Assembly (NCBI GenBank): GCA_030425705.1
Contig: JAUHZU010000001.1
Location: forward strand, 62,001-126,000
Origin: Phycisphaerae bacterium
GTDB taxonomy: Bacteria; Planctomycetota; Phycisphaerae; Phycisphaerales; Phycisphaeraceae
Reading direction: 5' to 3'
DNA length: 64,000 nucleotides
Within the stretch, counting starts at the first letter, position 1; every line of letters starts with the position of its first letter. A model generated the notes under the pieces. The model had not been told where the DNA came from. It searched no databases and worked only from the letters and a program-made list of their open reading frames with translations. The translations under genes were made by a program, and so were the position numbers. Shown here one piece after another: positions 33,099 through 41,347 of the stretch.

Positions 33099-35573
33099 TC
33101 AGAGCACCGAGACCGGGTCGACGTCGATGGCGGTGTGGTGGTCGCTGATGAGCAGGGACTGGTTGCGGAGGGCGGTCATGAGCTTCTGGATCGGCGGGGC
33201 GGAGGCGGCCTGGAGCAGGAGCTCGTAGCGGTGGTGGTCGGCGACGCGGGCGATGGCGCAGGGGTGCGGGCCGCGCAGGTGGACGCCCAGCCCTATCGAA
33301 TCGTTCGCGGCGCGGAGGTGCCCGGCCAGTTCGTGGGCGCGGCGCTGGGCGGCGGCATGATCGGTGTCGCGCAGGACGATCCGCGCCAGCCGGCCGACGG
33401 GCGGGAGCATCATCTCCCGGCGGATGGCGATCTCGTCGTGCGCGAAGCCGGCGTAGTCGTGGTGGGCCGCGCGCTGCACCGCGGGGTCCTCGGGCGCGAA
33501 GGTCTGCAGGACGACCCGGCCGACCTGCTCGCTGCGCCCGCTGCGGCCGGCGACCTGGGCGATGAGCTGGAACGTGCGTTCGCGCGCGCGGAAGTCCGGG
33601 AAGTTCAGCGCGGTGTCGGCGCTGACCACGCCGACCAGCCGCACGCCGGGGAAGTCCAGCCCCTTGGCGATCATCTGCGTGCCCAGGAGGATGTCGATCT
33701 CGCCCCGGCGGAAGCGGTCGAGGGTCTGCTGGTAGTCCTCGGCGTTCTTCATGGTGTCCGAGTCCATGCGCGCGATCACGGCCGAGGGGAACTTGTCGTT
33801 CAGCTCGTCCTCGACCTTCTGTGTGCCCAGGCCGAAGACCGTGGTCTTCTTGCCGCAGTCCGGGCACGCGGCGGGCAGGACCTGCTCGGCCGTGCAGTGG
33901 TGGCAGCGCACGACCCCGCCCAGGGGGAGCCGGCCGTCGCGGTGGTAGACCATGGATGCGTCGCAGTGGTCGCAGCACATCAGCCAGCCGCAGCGGTGGT
34001 CGGGACAGGCGATGTAGTTGGCGTAGCCCCGGCGGTTGAGCAGGACCATCGCCTGCGCATGCTGCTCGTCGATCGTCTGTTGAAGCCGCTGCTCCAGGCG
34101 CGCGGAGAGCAGGTGGATGCCCCGGCGGCGTCGGCGTTCCTCGATCAGGTCCACGATCTCCACGGTCGGCAGGCGCATCCCCGGCACGCGGTCGGGCAGG
34201 TGGAGGTAGCTGGCGGAGGAGCGAGGGGCGGGGACCGAGGATCGAGCGCCGGCGGCCGATACGGCGCTGGCTTCGCTCCTCGGTCCCCGCCCCTCAATCC
34301 TGTCGGCCACCGCGTTGTAGTAGCTTTCCAGCGACGGCGTCGCGCTGCCGAGCACAACGGGAACGCCCTCGAGCTGGCCGCGCTTGATGGCGACGTCGCG
34401 GGCGTGGTAGCGGGGGAGCTGGTCCTGCTTGTAGGAGCTGTCGTGCTCCTCATCGACCACGATGAGCGCGAGGTGGCGGACCGGGGCGAACACGGCCGAG
34501 CGGGCCCCGACGACGATGGTGGCCTTGCCCTCGTGGATGCGTCGCCACTGGGCGTGGCGCTGCGCGGCGGTGAGCCCGGAGTGCAGGACCGCGACGCGCT
34601 CCCCGCCGAAGCGCGCGAGGAACCGCCCGACGGTCTGGGGCGTCAGCGCGATCTCGGGGACCAGGACGATGGCGGCGGGGGCCGAGTGCGGCGCGGCCTT
34701 GGCTTCTTGGATTTCTTCTTCACTCAACCCCTCGGCCCCTGGGTCCCTTGGCCCCTCGCGCAGCGCCGCGATCGCGCGGAGGTAGACCTCGGTCTTGCCG
34801 CTGCCGGTGACGCCGTGCAGCAGGTGGACGCCGAAGCGATTGGCGTGCCGCCGGAGGTGGTCGACCGCAGCCCGCTGGGCCTCTCCGAGCGTGACGGGCG
34901 GGTCGTCTTCACTCACCTCGCGGGCGCGGAGGTCCAGCGTCGAGCGGACGGTGTCCTGGTGCTCGGCCAGCAGCAGCCCCTTGGCGATGAGCTGGGTGAC
35001 CGGGCCGCGGGTCTTCGCCCCGGCGAGGTCGGCGAGGGCGCGCGTATCGATCCAGCCGCCGTGCCCGCGGGCCGCGTCGAGCACCGCCTGCTGCAGCTTG
35101 GTCGGCCTGATCGGTTGGCCGTCGTGATCGACGGGCGGCGGGTCGGCGGGGCGGACGACCTGCCGGCGGGTGCTGCCCGTGCCGCGCGTGACGGCCGCGG
35201 GCAGCATCGCCCCGAACACCATCCCCAGCGGGCAGACGTAGTACGACGCGATCCAGCGGGCGAGCTCGACGAGCGTCGGCGGCAGCGACACGCCGCCGGG
35301 CGCGGGCCGCGTGATTGGTTTGATCTTCCTGGGGTCCAGCTCCGCCGCGTCGCGCAGGCGAACGACGTAGCCCGTCGCGCCGCGGTTGCCCCGGCCCAGC
35401 GGGACGACGACGCGCTGTCCCACGGCGAGTGGCTCGAGCTTCTTCGGTACGCGGTAGGTCAGCCCGGTCGACGACAGGTCGATGCCGCGCTCGATGGCGA
35501 CGTCGGCGAAGCGTTCGCCCGGCTGGGGCGTGTCGTCTTGCGTCGCGGGGTCTTGCGGGAACAGGCCGGGCAT
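33099..35573 (-). CDS. priA: Primosomal helicase PriA
   Basis: 824 residues (E. coli 732). The N-terminal 3'-end-binding domain is followed by Walker A GVTGSGKTEVYLRA, VDEEHDSSYKQD (DEEH box), GSATPSLESY, and a zinc-binding insert (CPDHRCGWLMCCDHC, then RCHHC and CPDCG). It restarts stalled replication forks. The extra length comes from two in-frame inserts in loops: about residues 273-298, between YLRAIAALRE and AAIVLVPEIALTP, and about 427-451, before SYLHLPDRVP. Both are coded by palindromic repeats. The start at 35573 is seven bases after a TACAAT on the minus strand. It ends 12 bases from the rtcB stop (convergent). Confidence 0.96.
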   Translation of the reverse strand: MPGLFPQDPATQDDTPQPGERFADVAIERGIDLSSTGLTYRVPKKLEPLAVGQRVVVPLGRGNRGATGYVVRLRDAAELDPRKIKPITRPAPGGVSLPPTLVELARWIASYYVCPLGMVFGAMLPAAVTRGTGSTRRQVVRPADPPPVDHDGQPIRPTKLQQAVLDAARGHGGWIDTRALADLAGAKTRGPVTQLIAKGLLLAEHQDTVRSTLDLRAREVSEDDPPVTLGEAQRAAVDHLRRHANRFGVHLLHGVTGSGKTEVYLRAIAALREGPRDPGAEGLSEEEIQEAKAAPHSAPAAIVLVPEIALTPQTVGRFLARFGGERVAVLHSGLTAAQRHAQWRRIHEGKATIVVGARSAVFAPVRHLALIVVDEEHDSSYKQDQLPRYHARDVAIKRGQLEGVPVVLGSATPSLESYYNAVADRIEGRGPRSEASAVSAAGARSSVPAPRSSASYLHLPDRVPGMRLPTVEIVDLIEERRRRRGIHLLSARLEQRLQQTIDEQHAQAMVLLNRRGYANYIACPDHRCGWLMCCDHCDASMVYHRDGRLPLGGVVRCHHCTAEQVLPAACPDCGKKTTVFGLGTQKVEDELNDKFPSAVIARMDSDTMKNAEDYQQTLDRFRRGEIDILLGTQMIAKGLDFPGVRLVGVVSADTALNFPDFRARERTFQLIAQVAGRSGRSEQVGRVVLQTFAPEDPAVQRAAHHDYAGFAHDEIAIRREMMLPPVGRLARIVLRDTDHAAAQRRAHELAGHLRAANDSIGLGVHLRGPHPCAIARVADHHRYELLLQAASAPPIQKLMTALRNQSLLISDHHTAIDVDPVSVL
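34223..34295 (-). repeat. In-frame palindromic element inside priA
   Basis: Perfect 19-base inverted repeats (34223-34241 and 34277-34295; arm begins GAGGGGCGGGGACCGAGG) flank a 35-base centre. On the priA strand it reads EGRGPRSEAS and onwards for about 25 residues not found in other PriA proteins. Confidence 0.85.
34676..34759 (-). repeat. Second in-frame insert in priA, related to the mutS element
   Basis: On the priA strand it encodes EGPRDPGAEGLSEEEIQEAK, close to KGPRGQGAEGISEEQQ in mutS and in the same reading phase. Only short remnants of opposing arms (GGGGCCGAG / CTCGGCCCC) remain. Confidence 0.65.
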
Positions 35574-35580
35574 GGCCGGG

Positions 35581-35586
35581 ATTGTA
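35581..35586 (-). promoter_or_regulatory. -10 hexamer TACAAT of priA, leaderless spacing
   Basis: On the minus strand TACAAT lies seven bases before the priA ATG; no Shine-Dalgarno sequence. Confidence 0.6.
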
Positions 35587-35609
35587 GACCGTGCGGTGCG
35601 CAACGCCCG

Positions 35610-35987
35610 CTACTCGAACAGCGGCAGGCCGAAGAAGCGGGGGGCCGCACCATCGGGTCGCGGGCGGGTCGCGGGCGGGTCCGCATCGGTCGCGGCGGGC
35701 ACGATCACGTGCGGCGGCTGGTCAAGCGAGGCGGCATCGTCTTCGGAACCGGCCGTGGCCGTCGCGGGGGTCTCGGGCGTGCGTGTTGCCGTGACCGGCC
35801 GGGCGGTGTCCGAGGCCGGCGTCGCATCGGCGATGCGTGAGTCGGCGGGCGGTTCCGGCGGGTCGCCGCCGGTCATGACGAGCATCAGCGTGAACAGGTT
35901 GATGAGCATGAGCCCGCCGAGCAGCACGACGACTGCGCCCTGGGTCGGCTGGCGGCGATCGCGGGTGGTCGGGGCGGGGCTGGGCAT
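35610..35987 (-). CDS. Small membrane protein, unknown function
   Basis: 125 residues: basic N terminus, one transmembrane helix (about 18-40, GAVVVLLGGLMLINLFTLMLVM) and a proline/alanine/threonine-rich extracytoplasmic part ending in RFFGLPLFE. It lies 36 bp upstream of priA on the same strand but priA has its own -10. Divergent from mutS. The start ATG has no clear ribosome-binding site. No family recognised. Confidence 0.5.
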   Translation of the reverse strand: MPSPAPTTRDRRQPTQGAVVVLLGGLMLINLFTLMLVMTGGDPPEPPADSRIADATPASDTARPVTATRTPETPATATAGSEDDAASLDQPPHVIVPAATDADPPATRPRPDGAAPRFFGLPLFE

Positions 35988-36155
35988 GCGGCGGAGGGAT
36001 CGGTGGGCGGGTCTCTGGCAGGGGAGGTCGGCGGTTAGCCGGGCGGGGTTGCAGGATTGTACGCGGAACGACGCGTGCGGTGTGAAGCTGGGGGGCGCAG
36101 CCGTTGCAGGCGTCACACGGCGTCGCCGGACCGACAGCGCGGCGCGGCGATGCGT

Positions 36156-36161
36156 TACAGT
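36156..36161 (+). promoter_or_regulatory. -10 hexamer TACAGT of mutS, leaderless spacing
   Basis: Six bases before ATG 36168; no Shine-Dalgarno sequence. Confidence 0.55.
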
Positions 36162-36167
36162 AGGGCG

Positions 36168-39053
36168 ATGGCCCAGGCGACCGAGAAACCGACCCCCGCG
36201 GCGCAGCCGGTGCCCGCGTCCAAGCCGGGCAAGGGCGCGGACACGCCGGCGATGCGGCAGTACAAGCGCTTCAAGGCGCAGCACCCCGGGTGCGTGCTGT
36301 TCTTCCGCATGGGCGACTTCTACGAGATGTTCTTCGAGGACGCGGTGCTCGCGCACAAGACGCTGGGCGTGACGCTGACGCAGCGGACCGAGGGCGTGCC
36401 GATGGCCGGCGTGCCGTACCACGCGGTCGAGGGCTACCTCCGCCGGATGATCCAGGCGGGCCACCGGGTGGCGGTGTGCGAGCAGGTCGAGGACGCGAAG
36501 GACGCCAAGGGCGTGGTGAAGCGTGACGTGACGCGCGTCGTGACGCCGGGCACGCTGACCGACGAGTCGCTGCTGGACGAGGGCGAGGAGAACCCGCTGG
36601 CGGCGGTGGTGTTTCATGGGGAAGGGGCCAAGGGGCCGAAGGGCCAGGGGGCGAAGGGCAAGGCGGGGGACGCCGCGCCCGGCGGCTCGGAGAAGCAGGC
36701 CCCGGCTGCCGTGTCGATCGCGTGGGCGGAGCTGTCGACGGGGGCGTTCTACGTGGCGACGGTGCCGGAGGACCAGGCCGCCGACGAGCTGGCACGGGTC
36801 GCGCCGCGGGAGCTGATCTACTGCGAGACGGCGACGGGCGAGCCGCCGCCCCGGCTGGCGCGGCTGGCGCAGGCGCTGGGCTGCGCGACGACGGGCCGGC
36901 CCGGCTGGCAATTCCGGCTGGGCGAGGCGCAGGAGGCGCTGCGTCGGCAGTACCGCGTCGCGCAGCTCGGCGGGTTCGGGTTCGCGGACGACGACCCGGC
37001 GCTCATGGCCGCGGGCGGCATCGTGCACTACCTGCTCGAGACGCAACGCGCCGACGCGGACGGCCGGCTGGCGCACCTCCGCCCGCCGCGCCGGTTCGAG
37101 CGCACCGCGCACCTGGTCATCGACCAGGCGTCGCTGCACGCGCTGGAGGTCGACAAGACCCTGCGCAGCGGGCAGGTGCAGGGCTCGCTGCTGGGCGTGT
37201 TCCGCGGCAAGACCGGGCCGGTCACCGCGATGGGCAAGCGTCGGCTGCGGCAGTGGCTGTGCTACCCGCTGGCGGACCGGGAGGCGATCGCGCAGCGGCA
37301 GCGCGTCGTCGGCGCGATGGTTGCGGACGAGCGGTTCCGGCAGGAGCTGCGCGACGCGGCGGACCGGGTCCACGACATCGAGCGGATCACCGCCCGGCTC
37401 GCGGTCGGCCGGGCCACGCCGCGGGACCTGGTCGCGCTTGGGCGCAGCGTCGCGCAGGTGCGTGCACTGCACGCGGTGCTCGAGGGCCGGCCCAGCGAGC
37501 GGGCGTACCTGGACCGCGTGGCCGTGTTGCTTTGCCCATTGGAATCGCTGGGCGGGTCGATCAACGACGCGTGTATCGAGTCGCCGCCGGCCCACCTGCG
37601 CGAAGGCGGGCTGATCCGCGACGGCGTCGATAAGGAGCTGGACGCGCAACGCTCGCTGCAGCGCGACAGCCACGCCTGGCTGGCCGAGTACCAGGCGAAG
37701 CTCTGCGAGCAGTCGGGCATCCCGTCGCTGAAGGTCGGCTACAACAAGGTCTTCGGGTACTACCTCGAGGTCACCGCCGCGAACAAGCAGAAGGCCCAGG
37801 ACTACCTGGACACGACGCCCGACGGCGGGGGCTGGGCGCGGAAGCAGACGCTGAAGAACGCCGAGCGGTACGTGACGCCGGAGCTGAAGGAATTCGAGGG
37901 CAAGGTGCTGAGCGCCGAGGGGCGGGCGGTCGCGCGGGAGCAGACGCTGTTCGCGGGGCTGTGCTCCGAGGCGCAGGCGGTGATGGACGACCTGCACGGC
38001 TTCGCGGAGGTCGTGTCCGAGCTGGACGTGCTGGGCGCGTTCGCGGAGCGGGCGGTGCGCTCGCGTTACGCCTGCCCGACGATCGTCGAGGAGCCGGTGC
38101 TGGAGGTCGAGGCCGGCCGACACCCCGTCCTCGACGAATTGCTGGGAGACCGGTTCGTGCCTAACGACGTCGCGCTGGGGAAGGGGCCGAGGGGCCAAGG
38201 GGCCGAGGGGATAAGTGAGGAACAACAAGACGGGATCGATGCGCAGCACCCGGCCCCCGGGCCCCTTGGCCCCTCGGCCCCTTCCGCCTCGCTCGCCCTC
38301 ATCACCGGGCCGAACATGGCGGGCAAGTCGACATACATCCGCCAGACGGCGCTGATCGTGCTGCTCGCGCACACCGGCTCGTTCGTCCCCGCCGACCGCG
38401 CGGTGGTCGGGCTGACCGACCGGATCTTCACACGCGTCGGCGCGAACGACGAGCTGCACGCCGGCCAATCCACGTTCATGGTCGAGATGACAGAGACGGC
38501 CAACATCTGCCACCACGCGACGGACCGGTCGCTGGTCATCCTCGACGAGATCGGCCGGGGCACGAGCACGCTCGACGGCCTGTCGCTGGCGTGGGCCATC
38601 GCTGAGCACCTGGCGGAGAAGGGCCCGCGCACGCTCTTCGCGACGCACTACCACGAGATCACGACCCTCGCCGACCGGTACGAGAGCGTGACGAACCTCA
38701 GCGTGACCGTGCGCGAGTGGCAGGACGAGATCGTGTTCCTCCACCGCATCGCGCCGGGCGCGACCGACCGCAGCTACGGCATCCACGTCGCCAAGATCGC
38801 CGGCCTCCCCCCGGCCGTCGTCGAACGCGCCAACCAGCTCCTCGCCGAGCTCGCGGTCAACCACGCCGGCACGGGCACCCCCGCGCCGAGCCCCGCCCAT
38901 GCCGCACCGGCCCCGCCCCAGCTCTCGCTGTTCACCGAGTACGTCGACCACCCCGCCCTCGCCGAGTTGAAGGCCCTGGACCTGGACACGTTGTCCCCGA
39001 TGCAGGCCTTCGACACGCTCCGCCGGCTACGCGGGCTCACCGATGGGGCCTGA
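36168..39053 (+). CDS. mutS: DNA mismatch repair protein MutS
   Basis: 961 residues (usual about 850). Mismatch-binding motif GDFYEMFFEDA in domain I, then connector, lever, clamp and ATPase domains. Walker A is GPNMAGKSTYIRQ (near residue 714), followed by VGLTDRIFTRVGANDEL, the DEIGRGTSTLDG Walker B and ATHYHE. It recognises mismatches and recruits MutL. The extra length is due to a 30-residue N-terminal extension and two in-frame inserts at about residues 149-177 and 671-706, the latter a 105-bp perfect-armed palindrome placed directly before the Walker A strand. The start at 36168 is set by the family N terminus and a -10 six bases upstream. Confidence 0.97.
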   Translation: MAQATEKPTPAAQPVPASKPGKGADTPAMRQYKRFKAQHPGCVLFFRMGDFYEMFFEDAVLAHKTLGVTLTQRTEGVPMAGVPYHAVEGYLRRMIQAGHRVAVCEQVEDAKDAKGVVKRDVTRVVTPGTLTDESLLDEGEENPLAAVVFHGEGAKGPKGQGAKGKAGDAAPGGSEKQAPAAVSIAWAELSTGAFYVATVPEDQAADELARVAPRELIYCETATGEPPPRLARLAQALGCATTGRPGWQFRLGEAQEALRRQYRVAQLGGFGFADDDPALMAAGGIVHYLLETQRADADGRLAHLRPPRRFERTAHLVIDQASLHALEVDKTLRSGQVQGSLLGVFRGKTGPVTAMGKRRLRQWLCYPLADREAIAQRQRVVGAMVADERFRQELRDAADRVHDIERITARLAVGRATPRDLVALGRSVAQVRALHAVLEGRPSERAYLDRVAVLLCPLESLGGSINDACIESPPAHLREGGLIRDGVDKELDAQRSLQRDSHAWLAEYQAKLCEQSGIPSLKVGYNKVFGYYLEVTAANKQKAQDYLDTTPDGGGWARKQTLKNAERYVTPELKEFEGKVLSAEGRAVAREQTLFAGLCSEAQAVMDDLHGFAEVVSELDVLGAFAERAVRSRYACPTIVEEPVLEVEAGRHPVLDELLGDRFVPNDVALGKGPRGQGAEGISEEQQDGIDAQHPAPGPLGPSAPSASLALITGPNMAGKSTYIRQTALIVLLAHTGSFVPADRAVVGLTDRIFTRVGANDELHAGQSTFMVEMTETANICHHATDRSLVILDEIGRGTSTLDGLSLAWAIAEHLAEKGPRTLFATHYHEITTLADRYESVTNLSVTVREWQDEIVFLHRIAPGATDRSYGIHVAKIAGLPPAVVERANQLLAELAVNHAGTGTPAPSPAHAAPAPPQLSLFTEYVDHPALAELKALDLDTLSPMQAFDTLRRLRGLTDGA
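36616..36700 (+). repeat. In-frame insert in mutS, arm-like G-rich repeat
   Basis: Encodes GEGAKGPKGQGAKGKAGDAA between NPLAAVVFH and VSIAWAELSTG. Its DNA repeats GGGGCCAAGGGGCCGAAGGGCC, like one arm of the downstream palindrome, but no opposing arm is left. Confidence 0.6.
38180..38284 (+). repeat. 105-bp in-frame palindromic element inside mutS
   Basis: Perfect 25-base inverted repeats at 38180-38204 and 38260-38284 (arm begins GAAGGGGCCGAGGGGCCAAG) flank a 55-base centre. The total is exactly 35 codons, encoding residues 671-706 of MutS, a stretch absent from other MutS proteins. Confidence 0.92.
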
Positions 39054-39357
39054 CCCGGAGGTTCTCAGAGGAATCGCGTGGCTGGGCCGGCATTTCGAAC
39101 CCCCTGAACGGGCTTTCAGGCATATGAAGCGTGTTTTTCCCTCCCTAAGCGGGGTAGGCCAAAGACCCTATTCTTCTTTTTTAGAACGATTTTAGGCTGT
39201 TGGCCCTTCCCCTCGGCCTACATCATTCGTACTATCTGTGTAGTTCATGTGATCCCCCTCGCGGCCTGCCGGCCTCCCCCCACTCCGGCAGGTCGCACTT
39301 TTTTAATCCCGCTGTGCCGAGCCCCTACAATGGCCGCCCCCACCCCGGAGCGGCACG
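39054..39357 (+). other. Gap after mutS with an intrinsic terminator and possible small RNA
   Basis: 304 bp without a supported gene. A TACTAT hexamer (39230-39235) is followed about 65 bases later by the terminator at 39261-39304, which could delimit a short RNA. A TACAAT at 39325-39330 probably serves the next gene. Confidence 0.3.
39261..39304 (+). terminator. Intrinsic terminator
   Basis: A 12-bp stem with one G-T pair (GCGGCCTGCCGG with CCGGCAGGTCGC), 12-base loop, then ACTTTTTT. It lies 207 bp after mutS. Confidence 0.8.
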
Positions 39358-39951
39358 ATGATCCAGCATGTGAGCAAAGCCCTGAGCGCGTGGTGGACGC
39401 TGGCGATGGGCGTGTTCCTCGGGCTGGCCGGGGGCCTGGTCCTGGCGGTGATCCTGGCGTTCCGCTCGGCACGGGCGATGCAGGCCCGGCCCGGGGTCGA
39501 GCCGTACCGCGACCCGCTGTTTGCCGACCATCACGCCGACGCCGTGGCCGGGCACCTGGGCCAGCAGCTCTTCGCCGTCGGCGGGGTCGCCGCGCTGGTG
39601 CTCCTCGGTCTGGCGGTGCTGGCGTTGGTTTTGCGCGGGCTGGTGCTGTGGAACCGGCCGACGGTCGGCAGCCGGCGGGTCGGCTGGTGGCGGGTCGTGG
39701 CGCTGTCGGGGGCGGTGTGCTGGATGGGTGCGGGCGCGACCGTTACGCTGCAGATCAACGAGCGCTGGCCGGGCCTGTACGACACGTCGGCGGACCGCGA
39801 TGAACTTATGACCCGCCGGGCGGCGTTTGACCAGCTTCACAGCCGGTCGGAACGTTTCGTTACAATCGCATGGCTGTGCGGCGCGTTGGCGCTGGGGCTC
39901 TCGCCCTGGTGCCCACAGCCCGCGCCGCGCCACGGGGTGGACCCGTCGTAG
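39358..39951 (+). CDS. Membrane protein, unknown function
   Basis: 197 residues with four hydrophobic helices (about residues 12-36, 72-96, 110-130 and 168-182) separated by short loops. Highly conserved features: none recognised. CCGGAG lies about eight bases before the ATG and TACAAT about 30 bases upstream, so unlike many neighbours it has a leader with a ribosome-binding site. It precedes the aldolase-like gene by 50 bp. Confidence 0.6.
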   Translation: MIQHVSKALSAWWTLAMGVFLGLAGGLVLAVILAFRSARAMQARPGVEPYRDPLFADHHADAVAGHLGQQLFAVGGVAALVLLGLAVLALVLRGLVLWNRPTVGSRRVGWWRVVALSGAVCWMGAGATVTLQINERWPGLYDTSADRDELMTRRAAFDQLHSRSERFVTIAWLCGALALGLSPWCPQPAPRHGVDPS

Positions 39952-40001
39952 CCGGGTGCCCGGCAGGCGGGGTGGCCCTTTCGCACTGAGGTACGTGGCC
40001 C

Positions 40002-40595
40002 ATGGATGATCAACAGGTTCGGCAGGCCGTCTGCCGGGCATCGCACGAGCTGTGGTCGCTGGGCCTTGTGGCCGGCGATCACGGGATGGTCTGTGTCGAG
40101 CTGACACGTCGGCGGTACCTGGTCGCGTGCCCGGGGACGCGGAAGGCGAACCTGCAGCCGCACCAGCCGCGGGAGGTCGACCTGGACGGCGAGATGGTGG
40201 GCGCGACCCGCGAGGGTGCCCATCGCGCGGTGCCGCCGGCGTACTGGCGGCCTTGCATGATCGCGTTCCAGGTCGGCGCCCGCCACGAAGCGGACCGGCG
40301 TGCCGAGGGGCCGACGGTGCACGCGTGCCTCGTGGTACAGCCCGTCGCGGCGATGGCGCTGATGCACAAGTCGGCCGGCGCCTCCGAGGTGCAGCTCGCG
40401 TCCGGCCGGTCGCTGCCGATGATCGACCTCAAGCACGAGGGCGGCGAGGACCTGTTCCGCGACACGCTCGGGGAGACGCCCGGCGTGCTGCTGCCCGGTG
40501 TCGGGCTGTTCGTGCCCGCGGCGACGCTGGACCGCGCGCTCAACCGCGCCGAGCGGCTCGCGCACGACGCGGCGGTGACGCTCGCCCTCCGCTAG
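40002..40595 (+). CDS. Class II aldolase/adducin-like protein, degenerate
   Basis: 197 residues. The N-terminal half follows the class II aldolase pattern: AVCRASHELWSLGLVAGDHG (usually GTSGNxS), YLVACPGTRKANLQPHQPREVDLDG (usually PSG...DLVxVDLDG). The metal-binding H-x-H of aldolases is not visible; HRAVPPAYWRP replaces the substrate and zinc segment. It is therefore either a non-enzymatic relative or a divergent lyase. The C-terminal part (LLPGVGLFVPAATLDRAL) still fits the family ending. Upstream bases GAGGT could be the ribosome-binding site. Confidence 0.55.
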   Translation: MDDQQVRQAVCRASHELWSLGLVAGDHGMVCVELTRRRYLVACPGTRKANLQPHQPREVDLDGEMVGATREGAHRAVPPAYWRPCMIAFQVGARHEADRRAEGPTVHACLVVQPVAAMALMHKSAGASEVQLASGRSLPMIDLKHEGGEDLFRDTLGETPGVLLPGVGLFVPAATLDRALNRAERLAHDAAVTLALR

Positions 40596-40612
40596 TCCGC
40601 CGACCCCGCCGC

Positions 40613-40618
40613 TACAAT
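40613..40618 (+). promoter_or_regulatory. -10 hexamer TACAAT of nth, leaderless spacing
   Basis: Six bases before ATG 40625; no Shine-Dalgarno sequence. Extended by GC at the 5' side. Confidence 0.6.
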
Positions 40619-40624
40619 CGGCCG

Positions 40625-41323
40625 ATGCCTCCGCCACGACCGACCGCGAAACCGACGATCGAGAAGGCCCCCGAGCCCGAGCGCCGCCGGGCCGCGCGGG
40701 TCTACAAACGCCTGCAGCAGCGCTACCCCGACGCCCACTGCGCACTCATCCACCGCAACCCCTTCGAGCTGCTGGTCGCCACGATCCTCTCGGCCCAGTG
40801 CACCGATACGCTGGTCAACAAGGTCACACCCGGGCTCTTTGCCGCGCTGCCCACGCCGCAACAGATGGCGGACGCGGACCCGGCCGTGATCGAGCAGCAC
40901 GTCAGCAAAGTCAACTTCTGGCGGAACAAGGCCAAGAACCTCCACGCCATGGCCAACATGCTCGTCGAGGAGTTCGACGGCGAAGTGCCGCAGACGATGG
41001 AGGAGCTGACCCGGCTCCCCGGCGCGGCGCGCAAGACCGCCAACGTCGTGCTCGGCAACGCCTTTAACATCAACCACGGGGTCGTCGTCGACACCCACGT
41101 CGGCCGGCTCTCACGACGCTTCGGCTTCACCGAGCACGACGACCCCAAGAAGATCGAGCGGGACCTGATGGCCCTGTTCCCCCGCAAGAACTGGTGCATG
41201 CTCTCGCACCTGCTGATCTATCACGGCCGACAGGTCTGCAAGGCCCGCCACGCGCTGTGCGCCGACGACGCGATCTGTCGGGCGTACTGCAGCCACGCGA
41301 AAGAACAGATGATGGGGCAGTAG
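40625..41323 (+). CDS. nth: Endonuclease III (DNA glycosylase/AP lyase)
   Basis: 232 residues. HhH motif ELTRLPGAARKTANVVLG with the catalytic lysine, and the catalytic aspartate in VVDTHVGRLS. It removes oxidised pyrimidines and cuts the abasic site. The iron-sulfur cluster loop has Cys205, Cys212, Cys218 and Cys222, so the spacing is C-x6-C-x5-C-x3-C rather than the usual C-x6-C-x2-C-x5-C. All four cysteines are present, but cluster geometry may differ. The HhH glycines (LPGVGRKTA) are also changed to LPGAARKTA. Probably leaderless; ends 25 bp before a REPIN-like repeat. Confidence 0.93.
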   Translation: MPPPRPTAKPTIEKAPEPERRRAARVYKRLQQRYPDAHCALIHRNPFELLVATILSAQCTDTLVNKVTPGLFAALPTPQQMADADPAVIEQHVSKVNFWRNKAKNLHAMANMLVEEFDGEVPQTMEELTRLPGAARKTANVVLGNAFNINHGVVVDTHVGRLSRRFGFTEHDDPKKIERDLMALFPRKNWCMLSHLLIYHGRQVCKARHALCADDAICRAYCSHAKEQMMGQ

Positions 41324-41347
41324 CACGATGACCCCGCACCAGGATTC

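Noticed and set aside
35610-38951. 1113-residue open frame antisense to mutS
   Set aside because: It is Arg/His/Leu-rich in the way expected from the complement of a GC-rich gene; only its last 125 codons (35610-35987) form a plausible protein.
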